Below, piece after piece: positions 24,692 through 35,376 of a DNA stretch of 64,000 nt. The notes below the pieces were generated by a model. That model did not search any database, was not told the DNA's origin, and saw only the letters and a program-made list of their open reading frames with translations. Location: the NCBI GenBank assembly GCA_010015655.1, contig ML976704.1, positions 66,272-130,271 on the forward strand. The letters run 5' to 3'. The position numbers and the translations under genes are program-made. This stretch comes from Bimuria novae-zelandiae CBS 107.79. Lineage: Eukaryota > Ascomycota > Dothideomycetes > Pleosporales > Didymosphaeriaceae. Position 1 is the first letter of the stretch. Every line of letters begins with the position of its first letter.

Positions 24692-26382
24692 ATGTCAGTG
24701 CCCGGATGCTCGGCTGACTTGTACAAAAAGCTCCTGTACTCTCTACGAGCCTTGTTGTTGGCGTCTTGCCTCTTCTGGCGGTCAACACAACAACCCGTCC
24801 ATGCTAATCGTCACAAACAAACTGGTGAAGCTACCGAAGGCTTGTCGAAACGTTCCGCCGCGTATGTAGAATACTCGGGCCCTGCAAGCAACTTCCCGGC
24901 GTCGGCGAGCTCACTATGTATGACTACATGTGAAACCGTAAGCACTCCCTTTCATGAATCTAGCGAATCCATACTCAGCATCAATCGCATTAGTGCATGT
25001 TCTAAGTCACTGTACTAATCCTACTGTTATGTGTTAGTCAACCAGGCGACCTTGTCTTCGGGCCTCACCACCGAATCTGACGTCGCAAACATCAAAATCG
25101 CAATCGACAGCTGCTGCGCTAAAGAGTACCACGCTGATCGCAGGCTCATCCTCGGCATGATAATGCAAGAGTCTCGGGGCGACGTGGGCGTGATCACCAC
25201 TAATAGCGGTGAAGTCGACACAGCAGGGTTGATGCAGTGTAGTGACTGCGACGGCAGCGCTGCCAACGAATCGAACAGGATCCGAACAAGGTGCTTGTTC
25301 GTTCGTTCGGCCCACATACAAATGTACGTACGTTCGAGACGACTCGAACAGGAGCGTCTTCGAACAGTACAACGAACGTTCGGCCGAACGTTCGTATATA
25401 TACAACTTTCCTAATTAGGAAGGAGGTTGGTGTTGTGGTCGAGAAACTGGCTGCCGTCCACCAGCTAGATGTTTTGGCCGGCATCCTTCTTGACGACGTG
25501 GTTGAGGAGACGTTTGCCTTGCCAGAGGCGGGTCCATACAATAGGAAAACGAGCTCCGGACGCTTTCAGCTCGCCGGGAAACTCATGCGTAGGAGCGACG
25601 GACTCCACTTCAGATGGCGAGTCATCCAAGCTCTCGAAGCTCTCCGCCATCGCCATGACAGCTGCCGTACGCGACCCGGCATGGTGATAGCTGTCAAATG
25701 CCAGCCGGGTTGACTGGGTCGACTGGGTCGACTGGGACGAGTGCGAGCGGGTAACAAATTGATCCATAACAAGTAACAAGATACGCTCACGGCTGACGAT
25801 GGGAAACAGTGGGAGGCACGTCGACGAGAAAACTCAGAGTTTTCTTCTCCTACAAGAACGTTGCACAAGGCCAGCAGAACAAGGTAATACTCCACCAATT
25901 AGGACAGAATCCCCATACTAAATCGATCAAAAGTAGTCCCGAACAACCGAACAACCGAACGTTTGGCTCTAATAATGCGTTCGTTCGAAGCTCTGTTCGA
26001 CCCACCATGCCTGTTCGTTCGTTCGATCCAAAACACCAGAAAACGCCGTTCGGATCGATTGTTCGGATCGAACGTTCTGTTCGTTGGCAGCGCTGTGCGA
26101 CGGTTACGCCGGTCAACACGGACTTGGTCTGGTAGGTCACACCTCTATCCCTTGAATTTGGTTACTCATTTTGAGCTGGCTCATATCAAGGCCATGATTT
26201 GCGGAGGCGTCAAGCACTTCCGGGGCAACATGGACAACTGGGACAACAAATGGAGCGGGGAGTCGGTCTGGCCAGCTCTACGCGAGTACAACAGTGGCAA
26301 CGTCAATGCGGCGGATCTCAGCGATGGTCGAGGCGCCACAGCTTCCTATGTTTCAGACGTCGCAAATCGTGTTACGGGCTGA
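24692..26382 (+). pseudogene. Secreted lysozyme-like (SLT-type) protein gene, split by a hAT element
   Basis: Model: exon 1 24692-24917, intron 24918-25037 (donor GTATGA, TACTAAT branch site), exon 2 25038-25254 continuing at 26104-26131, intron 26132-26175, exon 3 26176-26382. Taking out the 841-base insertion and one duplication leaves 226 codons including the stop with no shift. A hydrophobic N-terminus (LRALLLASCLF) suggests secretion. The core RLILGMIMQES with a Glu, then GLMQCSDCDG and the C-terminal LREYNSG...GATASYVSDVANR match a fungal family of lysozyme-like/transglycosylase-fold secreted proteins. The Glu in MQES is the expected catalytic acid. As it stands the gene is broken. Confidence 0.7.
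25255..26095 (-). mobile_element. Non-autonomous hAT element (841 bp) inside the lysozyme-like gene
   Basis: Inverted repeats CAGCGCTGCCAACGAA bound it, with the eight-base duplication TGCGACGG at 25247-25254 and 26096-26103. Multiple GTTCGTTCG/CGAACGAAC subterminal repeats occur at both ends, as hAT transposases need. On the minus strand 25465-25779 keeps an N-terminal transposase-like stretch (SRTAAVMAMAESFESLDDS, GARFPIVWTRLWQ), so it is probably an internal deletion of a full element. A ninefold GACTGGGTC triplet repeat lies at 25710-25737. It is not RIP-mutated. Confidence 0.82.
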
Positions 26383-26647
26383 AGCAATTAAGTCCTCCTT
26401 TGGGTTGAAAATGAAGAACGCAGAGGGTGGATATAACTTCTTGTACAGCGAGTTGAACGTATATTGTCTTTGGTGGATTCCAAGGGCACAACTGTTTGAG
26501 AGCTGCTGGTCATATACCACCAGAATACAATACTTAACCAGCAGCTTCGTTGCTCTATCTTCCATGTAACACAATGCAAGAAGAAGCTCGCCATCTCCGA
26601 GATACCATTAAAGTCAATGACCGATGAGTCTGGGTTTCACATAGCCA
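26383..26647. other. Intergenic, nothing recognised
   Basis: About 265 bases between the lysozyme-like pseudogene and the 3' end of the convergent rhodopsin-domain pseudogene. Open frames here are short shadows. Confidence 0.4.
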
Positions 26648-28280
26648 TCACCACTTACTAGGACCGGAGACCGTCGAAGAATGACTAGCAACGCCTTTAC
26701 CCTTCCCAAGAGCGTCGTCGATGCGCCCAACTTCCGCCAGAAAGTCCAGTAGGTCGGTGTTGCGACCGCTACCATGGGAAGATAAAGACCTGTTCTTCTT
26801 GTGTGACATGTTGATTTCCTCTCGCGCTTGTATCGACGGCCCGGTTCTTCTCTTCTCGACGCAGTCGTCGATCCTCCCGGCTTCGGCCAGAAAGTCCAAC
26901 ATATCGGTCGCATGGCTTCCACTGGCAGCGGCAGCAGCTTTGTTTCTCTTGTCGAGCATATTGAGCTCCTCACGTGCGAGCATCATCGGTTGCGTCTGTT
27001 TGAAATTCATTGCCAGCGGCAATCTTGAAGATATCCCGCCAGGTTCTTGAGAAGGGCCCAGTAGAGATTCAGGATGCTCACTGGTTTTTTGCCGGGAGAT
27101 ATCTGTTTTACGAGATCCGTGAAATAATGGTGGAAGGAGTGGAAGACAGGTGTAGATGATTCCTATTGTTATTTCGATGATACTGTGCAACAATTAGCAC
27201 GATATATTATATGTGAAAGAGTAACAGGAATTCGGCGTCCTGGCTCAGCCTTCGGGGCGCGATCGTCGAGAGCAAGAAATTAAGCTTTGAGACAACGTAC
27301 ACGAAAGCCGCAAGTTCCGCTTGTACAAGGGTCGTATCGAGGGAAATTCGCGCCTTATGCAGTAGTCCGATTCCGATTCCACTAACTACCGGTGCACTAA
27401 ATGATGTAAATAACCTCGTAACACCCTAAAGACACTAGAAGAGCGTACATGGCACCGACGGTAAGGACAGCGCAGACACCGATCTTTTTGCGCAACTCTA
27501 GCTCGAGACTCCAGATTGCGTGAATGGGGATGAGTATAATAACTATATCGGTAGTTGTGTTGAAAATGCCACTAATTAGTATGAGGAGAGGGGTATTGAT
27601 ACAATGACTCGGACGGTCTTTCCTCCATGCCCCGGACACAGGTCGGCACTGCCATATCTTCGCAAGCGCGATGGCCGTGTAGAAGGCGATGCATACCCCT
27701 CCAACACTATAGATGACAACCCAGAGGGCAGAGTACTTTTTCTGTACAAGCAGGCGTCGGTACATGAGCAGGATACCAAGTTTTATGAAGAGAACGACGG
27801 GACAGTATATGATGGTGTAAAGCCAAATAAACTGGATATTCTAGTAAGCATTGGCTGCAGGACCAATATAAACCCCACACTCACCCATAACACGGTATTA
27901 ATCTAGGTTTCAGTTAGACAGTAGATGTACGTGCCGCCATGATTATTGACCATGAGGCTCATGATGATTCCGCACGCAAGAAGCCCCAACTTGAAGTCAT
28001 CAGCCGGTGGATTAAATTCTCAATGCAATCTGCTTACAAAAGCTGCCGTCACCAACCCTGGTTTATCATCAGCAAGTGCATTGGATATTACAGGGGTTTG
28101 CTCACAGTCTTCAGTGCCCCATTGCCGCGGCAGCTGACTGAAACCAAGGCGCACAAAACTTCTTAGGAAAACTAATGTGCCGGCTATCGTCAAGCACACG
28201 ACTTGTAGAACGACATTGGCCTTCCAAAATGGAGTCGGACTACCGGCGCATGGCGGAATACGATCTCGGGGCGCAGCCAT
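26648..28280 (-). pseudogene. Fungal rhodopsin-domain (PTH11-like) integral membrane protein, probably inactive
   Basis: From the ATG at 28280 the minus strand encodes membrane helices in the family order: VVLQVVCLTIAGTLVFLRSF (exon 1), DDFKLGLLACGIIMSLM (near 28000), LYTIIYCPVVLFIKLGILLMY (near 27790), and WVVIYSVGGVCIAFYTAIAL plus CRPVSGAW with the conserved Cys and Trp. Then come HCIN and TDIVIILIPIHAIWSLEL, and after an intron at 27183-27300 (donor GTACGT) IIEITIGIIYTCLPLLPPLF. The C-terminal tail has two copies of a DLLDFLAEVGRIDD-like motif. An in-frame TAG at 27903-27905 falls where the family has Q or another residue, and one exon border near 27390 is unclear. Such proteins act as surface sensors, but this copy looks dead. 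Confidence 0.6.
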
Positions 28281-28689
28281 GTGCGCAGCTTGATCAGCTC
28301 TGTCACTCGCGCGGAATTAGTACTCGCCAGTGGAAGAGAGATTCAGGATTGAAAACTCTTCGAAGAAACCCGTATCTTGCAATAACACTATCGTGATGTT
28401 GGGTTGCGAAATTACCTCCAAACGGCCGAAGCCACATGGCGCATAAGCTTACTGGATATTCACAGCGTATCCACAACATCCAAGACAGTGTATCCACTTG
28501 GAAACACTTTTTTGGCAGAACGAATTGGAAGAACAGCGCTTCTTTTTTCGAGTTGATCGAAGTCGGTGCACCCGGGAGCGGTTTCCCAATTGGTCGAAGG
28601 CAAAGCCAACCTAGGTTCAGTTTTCCAGTCGAGAAGCGTGCAAAAGCTACAGCCCTGGAACTTCAAGCTCATGTGATTTGTTGACCAGT
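28281..28689. other. Intergenic, nothing recognised
   Basis: Balanced base composition, short open frames only, none with a family motif. It would include the promoter of the rhodopsin-domain locus on the minus strand. Confidence 0.35.
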
Positions 28690-29736
28690 CTAAATGGTTG
28701 CACAGCGGTTTGACGTGGACGTGGACGTGTTGCAAGGCAGGTGCAGCTCGGGGTTAACGAGGAAGCGACGTCCGCCCACTTCTAGCAAACGCCGTCCGAA
28801 TCTGTCACCCACTTCACATATCCATGGTTTAGAAACGACTACGTGTTTCCATTCGCACTGATGCGTTGTGTTCCCGTGCTTTTGACCGACCAGTACGGTG
28901 AGGCCGCGATGACCAATGCGCAGAGCCGGCAGGGCGCTGAACTCGCCTTGTTTGCTCAAACGGATACGTTTGCTCGAAGCACCAGTCCAATCGTTTCCAA
29001 CAGCAGTTGGAAATAGGAATTCCAGGTGCGCATCGACAATACAACATACACCATGAAACTTGGCAGCCCGCCACTTTTGCTCTCGCTTGGGCCATGGCCT
29101 GGTTGAGGCTACGAAAGCGGCCGGTCCTGGAAGTCTTGAAGGCTGGAGCCACAGGAGGAGTATGGGAGCCGGAGCTATGCTCCGGTCCACCAACTGCCAA
29201 TAGGATATCATTTGGCAGTTCAAGGAATACGGACGATATGTAGCCCTTGTTAAAAGGTTCTTGTACCAAGAGGCCGTCAGTGTTCTCATACGCGCCAGCA
29301 ACATCAATTGCGCGTGGGCGGCCGCGAGATTCGGAGGCCTTTTCGCATGTTTAGTATACAACATTGCTATCTTCAAGGGCCTGGAGTTACCTATTAAGCA
29401 ACCCCTGGTCAAGAGAAAGCAGTCCAGGTAAGGAAATAAGGCCAAGTGCTATAAGACCGGTTGGTTCGGCACCGCGGAGTAACATTGCGCGGAAGAGGGC
29501 CTCGAGACCTGAAAGGTTGGCATGAATGAGATAGACGCCGGCTATCAAATGGACGGGCACTGATGTAGGAGCAACGAAGAGAAAGTACAAGGCGACGGTT
29601 GAAATTTGAAAGGGAAAGGAGCACAGTACAGGAGGACAGCACACACAAGGAAATAGGGGCAATACACCGCTACAGAAGAAGGGAGACGGAAGTCTTTAAT
29701 GTAGGCCCTAAGCCTTGCCATTTGTAGCATTTTCAA
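28690..29736 (-). CDS. Unidentified, probably spliced locus
   Basis: I do not recognise this protein. A 251-codon open frame (28690-29445) overlaps a second frame with better codon use at about 28830-29330 (NKGYISSVFLELPNDILLAV). A good intron can be drawn at 29338-29388 (donor GTAACT, branch TACTAAAC, acceptor AAAAG). The upstream part (29389-29736) is hydrophobic and reads FRLPSSVAVYCPYFLVCAVL and later FRAMLLRGAE. This faintly resembles the first half of UbiA-type prenyltransferases, but the aspartate-rich NDxxDxxxD motif is not seen. It could be a gene, a decayed gene or chance. No function is assigned. Confidence 0.3.
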
Positions 29737-30288
29737 TTAAGAGAGCAGCAAATGAAGTCAAATATACCCTGAACAACGGAATCCAGCCGTTCTTGTGTGC
29801 TATTGACGTGTTGGCAGCGCAGGGATGCGAGACCTTCATTCCGCGGATCATGGCATGGAATACCGATCCCACAATGTTCGTATCGGTAAACTATGCGAAC
29901 AAGAGTGGCATTCGAGTTTTCCGTCTGCATGCGTCTTGAGCGATTCAAGATATGATTGCGATATTTTGATCGTGAGCGTAGTCTTAAAGAGCGTGTGCAC
30001 GCCCTGACAGTGTGCGCGTGGAGCGCAGACTTAGAAAAAGCGGTCTATTCCAGTCTTTATTAGCTCGATTGCATTCGAGGCGCCCCGAAAGTCACTGTAC
30101 ATTAACGAAATCGCACACTTAAAGTATATGGTATTTTTTCATGAAGAGTTGCCGCGGCCCAGCTAATCCTGAGCCGCAAATGACGTCATGTTTCGGATGT
30201 ATGCGGGCTCGCGTAATGAAAGGATCCGTCGACTCGCAAACCCTTTTGAGGACTGTTCATGCGTGTTCAACGCACTGAAATACCCCAT
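29737..30288. other. Intergenic, nothing recognised
   Basis: Short open frames on both strands, none with family motifs. It ends at the left inverted repeat of the Tc1/mariner element. Confidence 0.35.
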
Positions 30289-31698
30289 CACGCGGGTGAC
30301 AAAATAAGCGAGACTCAATAGCCGAAAATGATCCGATTCCTCACCACCGTACAATTTTGTACTATATATCCGAACGTAGGCCATTTAACGCGATAATATA
30401 TTGATATAAGGCTGCTGGCAATACTGTAAAATCGTATACAGACTTTTTTTTGGTGTTTTGTTAGTTACCAGCCTGTCATACGGCCCTCAGCCTCAACCAC
30501 GTCCTTGAGCCTCTGGGGCATACTCAATACGCAGCGATCAATATATCGCTGCCTTACACTATCCCAGCCCTCTATTGCAAGCTCCTAAGTAGTCTTAATA
30601 TCCCAGTGGCTATATTTGCGCACGTATTGTTTCATAGGAGACTAAGCGTTTTCAATTGGTGAGAGGTCAGGCGAGGAGGAGCAATTGAAGTAGGAGTTGA
30701 GGCTATTTGCCTGCTTCCACGTACGGACAATATTGCTCTTGCTAGTGCCATGGCCTGAGTCGCGATCCTCCTCTAGTACAAAGCTAGGCTGGTGTTTTAT
30801 CCAAGGCTTAACGATAGGCTCAAGAATCTGATTAATATACGCGCGCTAGGTTATTTTCCCATTAGTATTAGTATTAATATTGTAGAAAACCAGTGGCGAT
30901 TTGAAGTGGAAGCCTACGGCAGCCCATACGTGGAGTTTCTTCTTGTCTTGCTCGTCAGGCTTGGTGCTCTCTTGTATACAATTGGCGCAATATCTCTGAC
31001 CTGGTTTCCGGATAATTCGCAGCTGGCCCTAAGGACCAAAGCCAATATGAGCCTCGTCAGAGAATCGTACGTGATACCAGTCCTTCTGCTGAGGGTAGCG
31101 CTCGAGCATGAGCTCTGCGTATTGCTTGCGATTTGCTGCTGTCGCCTTATTAACCCAGCCCTTCTTACAGGCAATACACTTGCGATAGTTAAGGGTTCCT
31201 ATAGCTCTCTTAATTATACGCGCAGAGACGTTAAGCCCTAATTTATAAGTAAGAGTTTCCTAGCTTATAGAGCGCCCCTTACAGTCGAGGTCCTCTACTA
31301 ATTAATTAAGTTTGTGTAGCTCTGTAGGTGATATCAATAGAGGGCGCCCTCGAGTCTCTGTATAAGTGGAATTAACACTAAATCGCCGGCGATCGCGCCC
31401 ACTGCGTAGGATCTCCCATCCACGAGCTTTACTGACTCCAAATTGTTCAAATACAAGAGCTTTCTAGCGCTTAATGCCCTTCGCGTCGAGGTATTCGCAG
31501 GCGCCAATAATACGATTCTTCTTTGGCGTATCATGGTGTTTGTAGCCAGAGTGGCTATTCTGACTAAGACGAATCGATTGAGCCCGCGTAGTAGGCATAC
31601 GGATTATTGGTTGTCTTGATAATAGTAGTAAATAAGGTGGTGGGTGAGACGCGTCGCAATCCTTGGCACTGAGTCTCGCTTATTTTGTCACCCGCGTG
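30289..31698 (-). mobile_element. Tc1/mariner DNA transposon (1,410 bp)
   Basis: Inverted repeats of 29-30 bases starting CACGCGGGTGACAAAATAAG lie at 30289-30318 and 31669-31698. The single gene inside is a DDE transposase on the minus strand. A TA target duplication is not obvious at the ends, so the true termini may lie a few bases outside. Stop codons are fewer than in the AT-rich blocks, so RIP is light. Confidence 0.8.
30470..31603 (-). pseudogene. Tc1/mariner transposase, a few RIP-type stops
   Basis: From about 31600 the minus strand reads MPTTRAQSIRLSQNSHSGY, then a helix-turn-helix (ALVFEQFGVSKARGWEILR). The catalytic blocks follow: VRFSDEAHIGFG (first D), [12 protein letters not shown] (second D) and [12 protein letters not shown] (E). 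The gene ends near 30470 with MPQRLKDVVEAEGRMTGW. TAA or TAG interrupts it at several places (for example near 31470 and 31300) where Q or W is expected. It would cut and paste the element. Confidence 0.75.
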
Positions 31699-31723
31699 CC
31701 CATCCATCCTTTTCCTGGAGAGG

Positions 31724-33289
31724 CTAAGCTACTATAAAGCTCGCCAACTGCTCAGCCATTGCATACAGTGAGGCCTGAGGATGTCCACCGAGTGGGCAGG
31801 GCAGCACGCTTGCATCAGCGATTCGAAGCCCTTCCACACCAAGAACCTTGCCTTCCGTATCGACAACTTTTCCCATCGCAGCAGTACCGCCTGAGTGATG
31901 GTGCTGCATACCGGACCTCTCGACGCGTTCCATGATTGCTTCATCGCTGGCACCTGGTGTCAGTGGATCAAGTCCGTCAAGGCTTGGTCCTGAGGGTGGA
32001 GTCTCGCTTGCGATGTACTGCTTCATAGTCTCCGTTCCTAGCATCGCTTTGAGCGTGCGACGAGTAGCATACAGGATCGTATCGCGGTCGAAGTCAGTGG
32101 CCAGGTAGTTTGGTTGAATGGACGGCCTAGTATCTGGAGACGCGGATTTGATTGACACAGTACCTCGAGACGTCGGAAGCAGAAGCATCGTAGATGTCGC
32201 GATATGTGTCCCATCAATAGGAATACCGGGTATTCCAGGCGGGACATAGACCGTAAGTACTTCGAATAGGTTTCGTTCCGTCAGTGCCGCATCCTTGGTG
32301 TGCTTCTCTGATACTTCTTGCGGCAATCGTTCGCTCACAACCCAGTCATAGGGCAGACCCTTGAAAAGAGACGGTTTTGTCCAGCCCGGACTTCCGAGAG
32401 CGAGGTTCTTTGCCGGGTCGCGTAGGCGAAAGGCCATGTACACAGCGAAATGGTCGAACAGGTTCCGCCCGACTTCAGGTGAGTCATGGATGATAGGGAT
32501 TCCGTGCGCGGATAGGGTCTCCTTAGGGCCAATACCGGATAGCATCAGGAGCTGTGGACTACGGTATGCGCCTGCACAGAGGATGACTTCCTTATTCGCT
32601 TGGAGGGTCCGACCATCGCTCAACTCGACGCCTGCCGCCTTCTTCTCGGAGAAAGTCACCCTCTTCACACTCGTATCTGTGAACAAATGCACGTCCTTGA
32701 GTGGATACGCGGCATATGATGGTTGGCGGACCCCATCCCTACGCAGGTTCTCTTTCAATTCGGACAGCCCGGTCATAGAGCCGTTCGAGCCGTCGGCAGA
32801 AACCACGCCCAATTCCTTCCATGCATTCGCAACAGGATCCCGCAACGGGTAAGTCCTCTCCGGGTCATCCGAGATGCTGGTTACATCGAAGTGTTTTTCT
32901 GTCTTGTCGAGCCAGGGTTTGATGCCTGCATAGCTCCATCGCTCGTCGCCAACGGCTTTACCCCAAGCATCATAATCTTTGGAGTCGGCCACCAGCCAGC
33001 CTCCGTAGTTGAGTATGCTGCCACCTCCTAGGGTTCTGCCCGCTGGAAGCGTATGCACGCGCCTAGTAGTCTGAGCAGCAGGCTCGCTTTGGTATGCATA
33101 GTCCAGTTTCCCGCCTAGCAGTCCAAGACCTGCAAGAACTGTGTCGGTTCCAGGCTCACCAGTCGGATCTGGGCACACTTCAATCAAGATGACGGAGGGC
33201 GATGAGGCTGCTTGTGCCAGCCGGGAGGCAATGACGCAGCCGGTGAGGCCTCCTCCGACGATGATGAAGTCTGCCGTGGTCGATTCCAT
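31724..33289 (-). CDS. GMC-family FAD oxidoreductase, intact
   Basis: A single uninterrupted 521-residue frame. Residues 7-24 form the FAD-binding Rossmann motif DFIIVGGGLTG. PAGRTLGGGSILNYGG near 80-97 is the FAD-contacting signature, and GAYRSPQLLMLSGIGP near 240-255 is the second GMC signature. The C-terminal catalytic pair is present: HHHSGGTAAMG (His465 the likely base) and LGGHPQ (His503). The length matches choline dehydrogenase/glucose oxidase-type members. No signal peptide is visible, so it is probably intracellular. The family oxidises alcohols to aldehydes or ketones; the substrate is unknown. It lies between two Tc1/mariner elements and could be a tailoring enzyme of the nearby cluster. 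The start is the first ATG ahead of the Rossmann motif. Confidence 0.9.
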   Translation of the reverse strand: MESTTADFIIVGGGLTGCVIASRLAQAASSPSVILIEVCPDPTGEPGTDTVLAGLGLLGGKLDYAYQSEPAAQTTRRVHTLPAGRTLGGGSILNYGGWLVADSKDYDAWGKAVGDERWSYAGIKPWLDKTEKHFDVTSISDDPERTYPLRDPVANAWKELGVVSADGSNGSMTGLSELKENLRRDGVRQPSYAAYPLKDVHLFTDTSVKRVTFSEKKAAGVELSDGRTLQANKEVILCAGAYRSPQLLMLSGIGPKETLSAHGIPIIHDSPEVGRNLFDHFAVYMAFRLRDPAKNLALGSPGWTKPSLFKGLPYDWVVSERLPQEVSEKHTKDAALTERNLFEVLTVYVPPGIPGIPIDGTHIATSTMLLLPTSRGTVSIKSASPDTRPSIQPNYLATDFDRDTILYATRRTLKAMLGTETMKQYIASETPPSGPSLDGLDPLTPGASDEAIMERVERSGMQHHHSGGTAAMGKVVDTEGKVLGVEGLRIADASVLPCPLGGHPQASLYAMAEQLASFIVA

Positions 33290-33987
33290 GTTGGAAGCAC
33301 GAGGCTCAGGGAGATATCGTGATTTGGCGCTTCGAAGGGCGCAGTATTACAAGTTACTTCGTACGTACGGTTTGTGACGGTTCACGTGAACGGTACGTAT
33401 GAGCGATAAGACGCCCGGGGCGTAAACGTCCGCTCAAGATGGCGAGCTCGGTATATGCTGCTCGAGCGTAAACGTTGCAGCAAAGAGGAGGGTTGGGGTA
33501 GAGGTGGAAGGAGCTAGGGCCTCTGGACTGATTTTGTCCAATTGGTGTTCGCTTTGGGCAGGCGCGCGCCGCTGACTGCAGGTGCCATCACAAGACGAAG
33601 ACCTAACATGCTTTCCGCACATTGTATGATTGCGCACCGCGAGGCTTTCCATGAATGGTTTGATAGGTTGCGAGTGGCAGGGTTCATGCAGTACCAACGC
33701 TGCCGACCGCTACGTTGACGCGGCTTGTACGTTCTGCCAGTGCTCGTCCTCATGAGGTTCCACCCCAACGCTCGCAGGTACCAAGTAAATTGAGTCAGCC
33801 AGATATTGCTAGCACATCTTAGGCTAACACGGGACTAAGACAATACTAAATAGAGCTGTACTGGCTGATTTTGTACCGCAACCATTTGATTCGGCCAGAA
33901 TGCTGTTCAACCCTGCCCAATTTTTGAGTACACGGATACTCACATGTACAAACAAAAGCGCATACTGGAGCAGTGTGATATCAGCTA
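33290..33987. other. Intergenic, upstream of the GMC gene
   Basis: It holds the GMC promoter region. Near 33358-33394 there is a GTACGTACGG...CACGTGAACGG stretch with a palindromic flavour, and CG-rich segments follow. Open frames of up to 87 codons on the minus strand lack any family motif. I assign no gene. Confidence 0.4.
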
Positions 33988-35357
33988 CAGTACTAGGTCA
34001 AAAGTATTGCACCTCGCTTAACGCATCTACCCTACAACACGCTCGCGCGCGCAACGCTGCACAACTTTAACGCGCTCTACCTCCACCAAATCTCGTCCGA
34101 TTTTTTTTTAAAAACACCTGCAATCGAATGCGCTCGTCCGAATTAACAGAGAGCGATCGACGCCTGATCCTCGATCGTTGTTGGCGCGGCGAGAAACCCC
34201 AGGAGATCGCCAACTTGTTCGGCGTCAATCGAAGCACCATAACGCGTACGCTGCAGCGCTGGCGAAAACACCAAACCACAGCATCGCTGCAACGCTCAGG
34301 GCGTCCAAAAGTACTTCATGAGCGAGATGCTCATCGTCTGAAGCATGCCGTACGAAAATACCCCAAGATTACATATGCAGAGCTGCCTGCAGAGGCAGGT
34401 CTCGCGACAGCTACCCCGACGCGTCCTCGGCCACCTTCACACTCCACCATGTATCGTACGCTCAAGAAGAAAAACATAACAAACTGGCGCTGCGCGAAGC
34501 GACCCAGGTTATCTGAATCGCATGCAAAAATAAGGCGTGCCTTTGTACGTACGTGGCGTAATTTTAATTTTCGGCGACGCTGCATCAAGTTCTCGGACGA
34601 GTGCTCCGTGCAACGCAACGCCGGCGGCGACACTAAGTAGTATTTTCAATACCCAGCTAAGAAATACAGCAGACAGATAATTACTAAGGTTTCTAAATCG
34701 TCTGGTATATGCCAGATGGTCTGGGGCGCTATATGGCTCGACGAACGTGGCCATCCTCGAAGAAGTCCAATTGTCATCATGCAGCGCGATCTAGACGCTC
34801 CCCGGCATGGGTACAGCGCTGAATCGTACATAAAAACACTACGAGAAGGTCTATTGCCTCATTATCGTCCTGGGCAAATATTTATGCAAGACAACGCGGG
34901 CATCCATAGATCGCGCAAAGTCAAGTTGTTCCTGGAGTCACATGGCATCTGGACCATGGAGTGGCCTCCGTATTCTCCAGACCTCAACCCCATCGAGCAT
35001 ATATGGCAATACATGAAAAAGCTCATACATAAGCTTCATCCAGAGCTCCGTACAATGGGTGACTCCGCAGAGGCACAAGAAGCTTTATGCGACGCTATTC
35101 ATGAAGCATGGTGGGCAGTACCGAATGCGCTCATCAAGAAGCTCATTTACAGCATGCCCAGCCGCCTCTCCGCCGTACGACGCGCGCACGGCTGGCAAAC
35201 AAAGTATTAAGTAGAGAATATCTCCAGCATGACGGAGAATCAAAAATCGTTAAAATCTATATACAAATCGTTAAGTTATGTATTCTTGAAGATGCGCCAA
35301 ATATCTCCCAATTCGGCCTAGTTCCCACGGTGGTGCAAGACTTTTGACGACCCACTG
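33988..35357 (+). mobile_element. Tc1/mariner DNA transposon (1,370 bp), TA-flanked
   Basis: Inverted repeats of about 27 bases match with a few mismatches: left CAGTACTAGGTCAAAAGTAT, right its inverse ending CCCACTG. TA flanks both ends (33986-33987 and 35358-35359). It carries one almost intact transposase and ends 19 bases before the ATG of the methyltransferase gene. It is not RIP-mutated apart from one change, so it is recent. Confidence 0.88.
34128..35210 (+). pseudogene. Tc1/mariner DD34E transposase with one internal stop
   Basis: From the ATG at 34128 come two helix-turn-helix regions (EIANLFGVNRSTITRTLQRW, then LKHAVRKYPKITYAEL). The catalytic core reads KFSDECS (first D), MQDNAGIHRS (second D) and YSPDLNPIEHIW (E). 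There are 34 residues between second D and E, giving DD34E. A single TAG at 34638-34640 interrupts an otherwise open 360-codon frame, at a place where relatives usually have W. TGG to TAG is a RIP-type change. A revertant or readthrough product would have all catalytic residues. Confidence 0.82.
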
Positions 35358-35376
35358 TACAGTACGCAGTGCTCGA

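Noticed and set aside
25710..25737. CRISPR-like or functional tandem repeat at GACTGGGTC
   Set aside because: Only about three short units without spacers, inside a transposase remnant; it encodes a Ser-Thr-Gln run. No CRISPR arrays were seen in the window.
28690..29736. UbiA prenyltransferase gene
   Set aside because: The hydrophobic pattern and LLRGAE are suggestive, but the aspartate motifs are missing and the frame breaks, so I left it unidentified.
35344..35376. Methyltransferase start upstream of 35377
   Set aside because: The extra codons lie in the transposon inverted repeat and contain no ATG.
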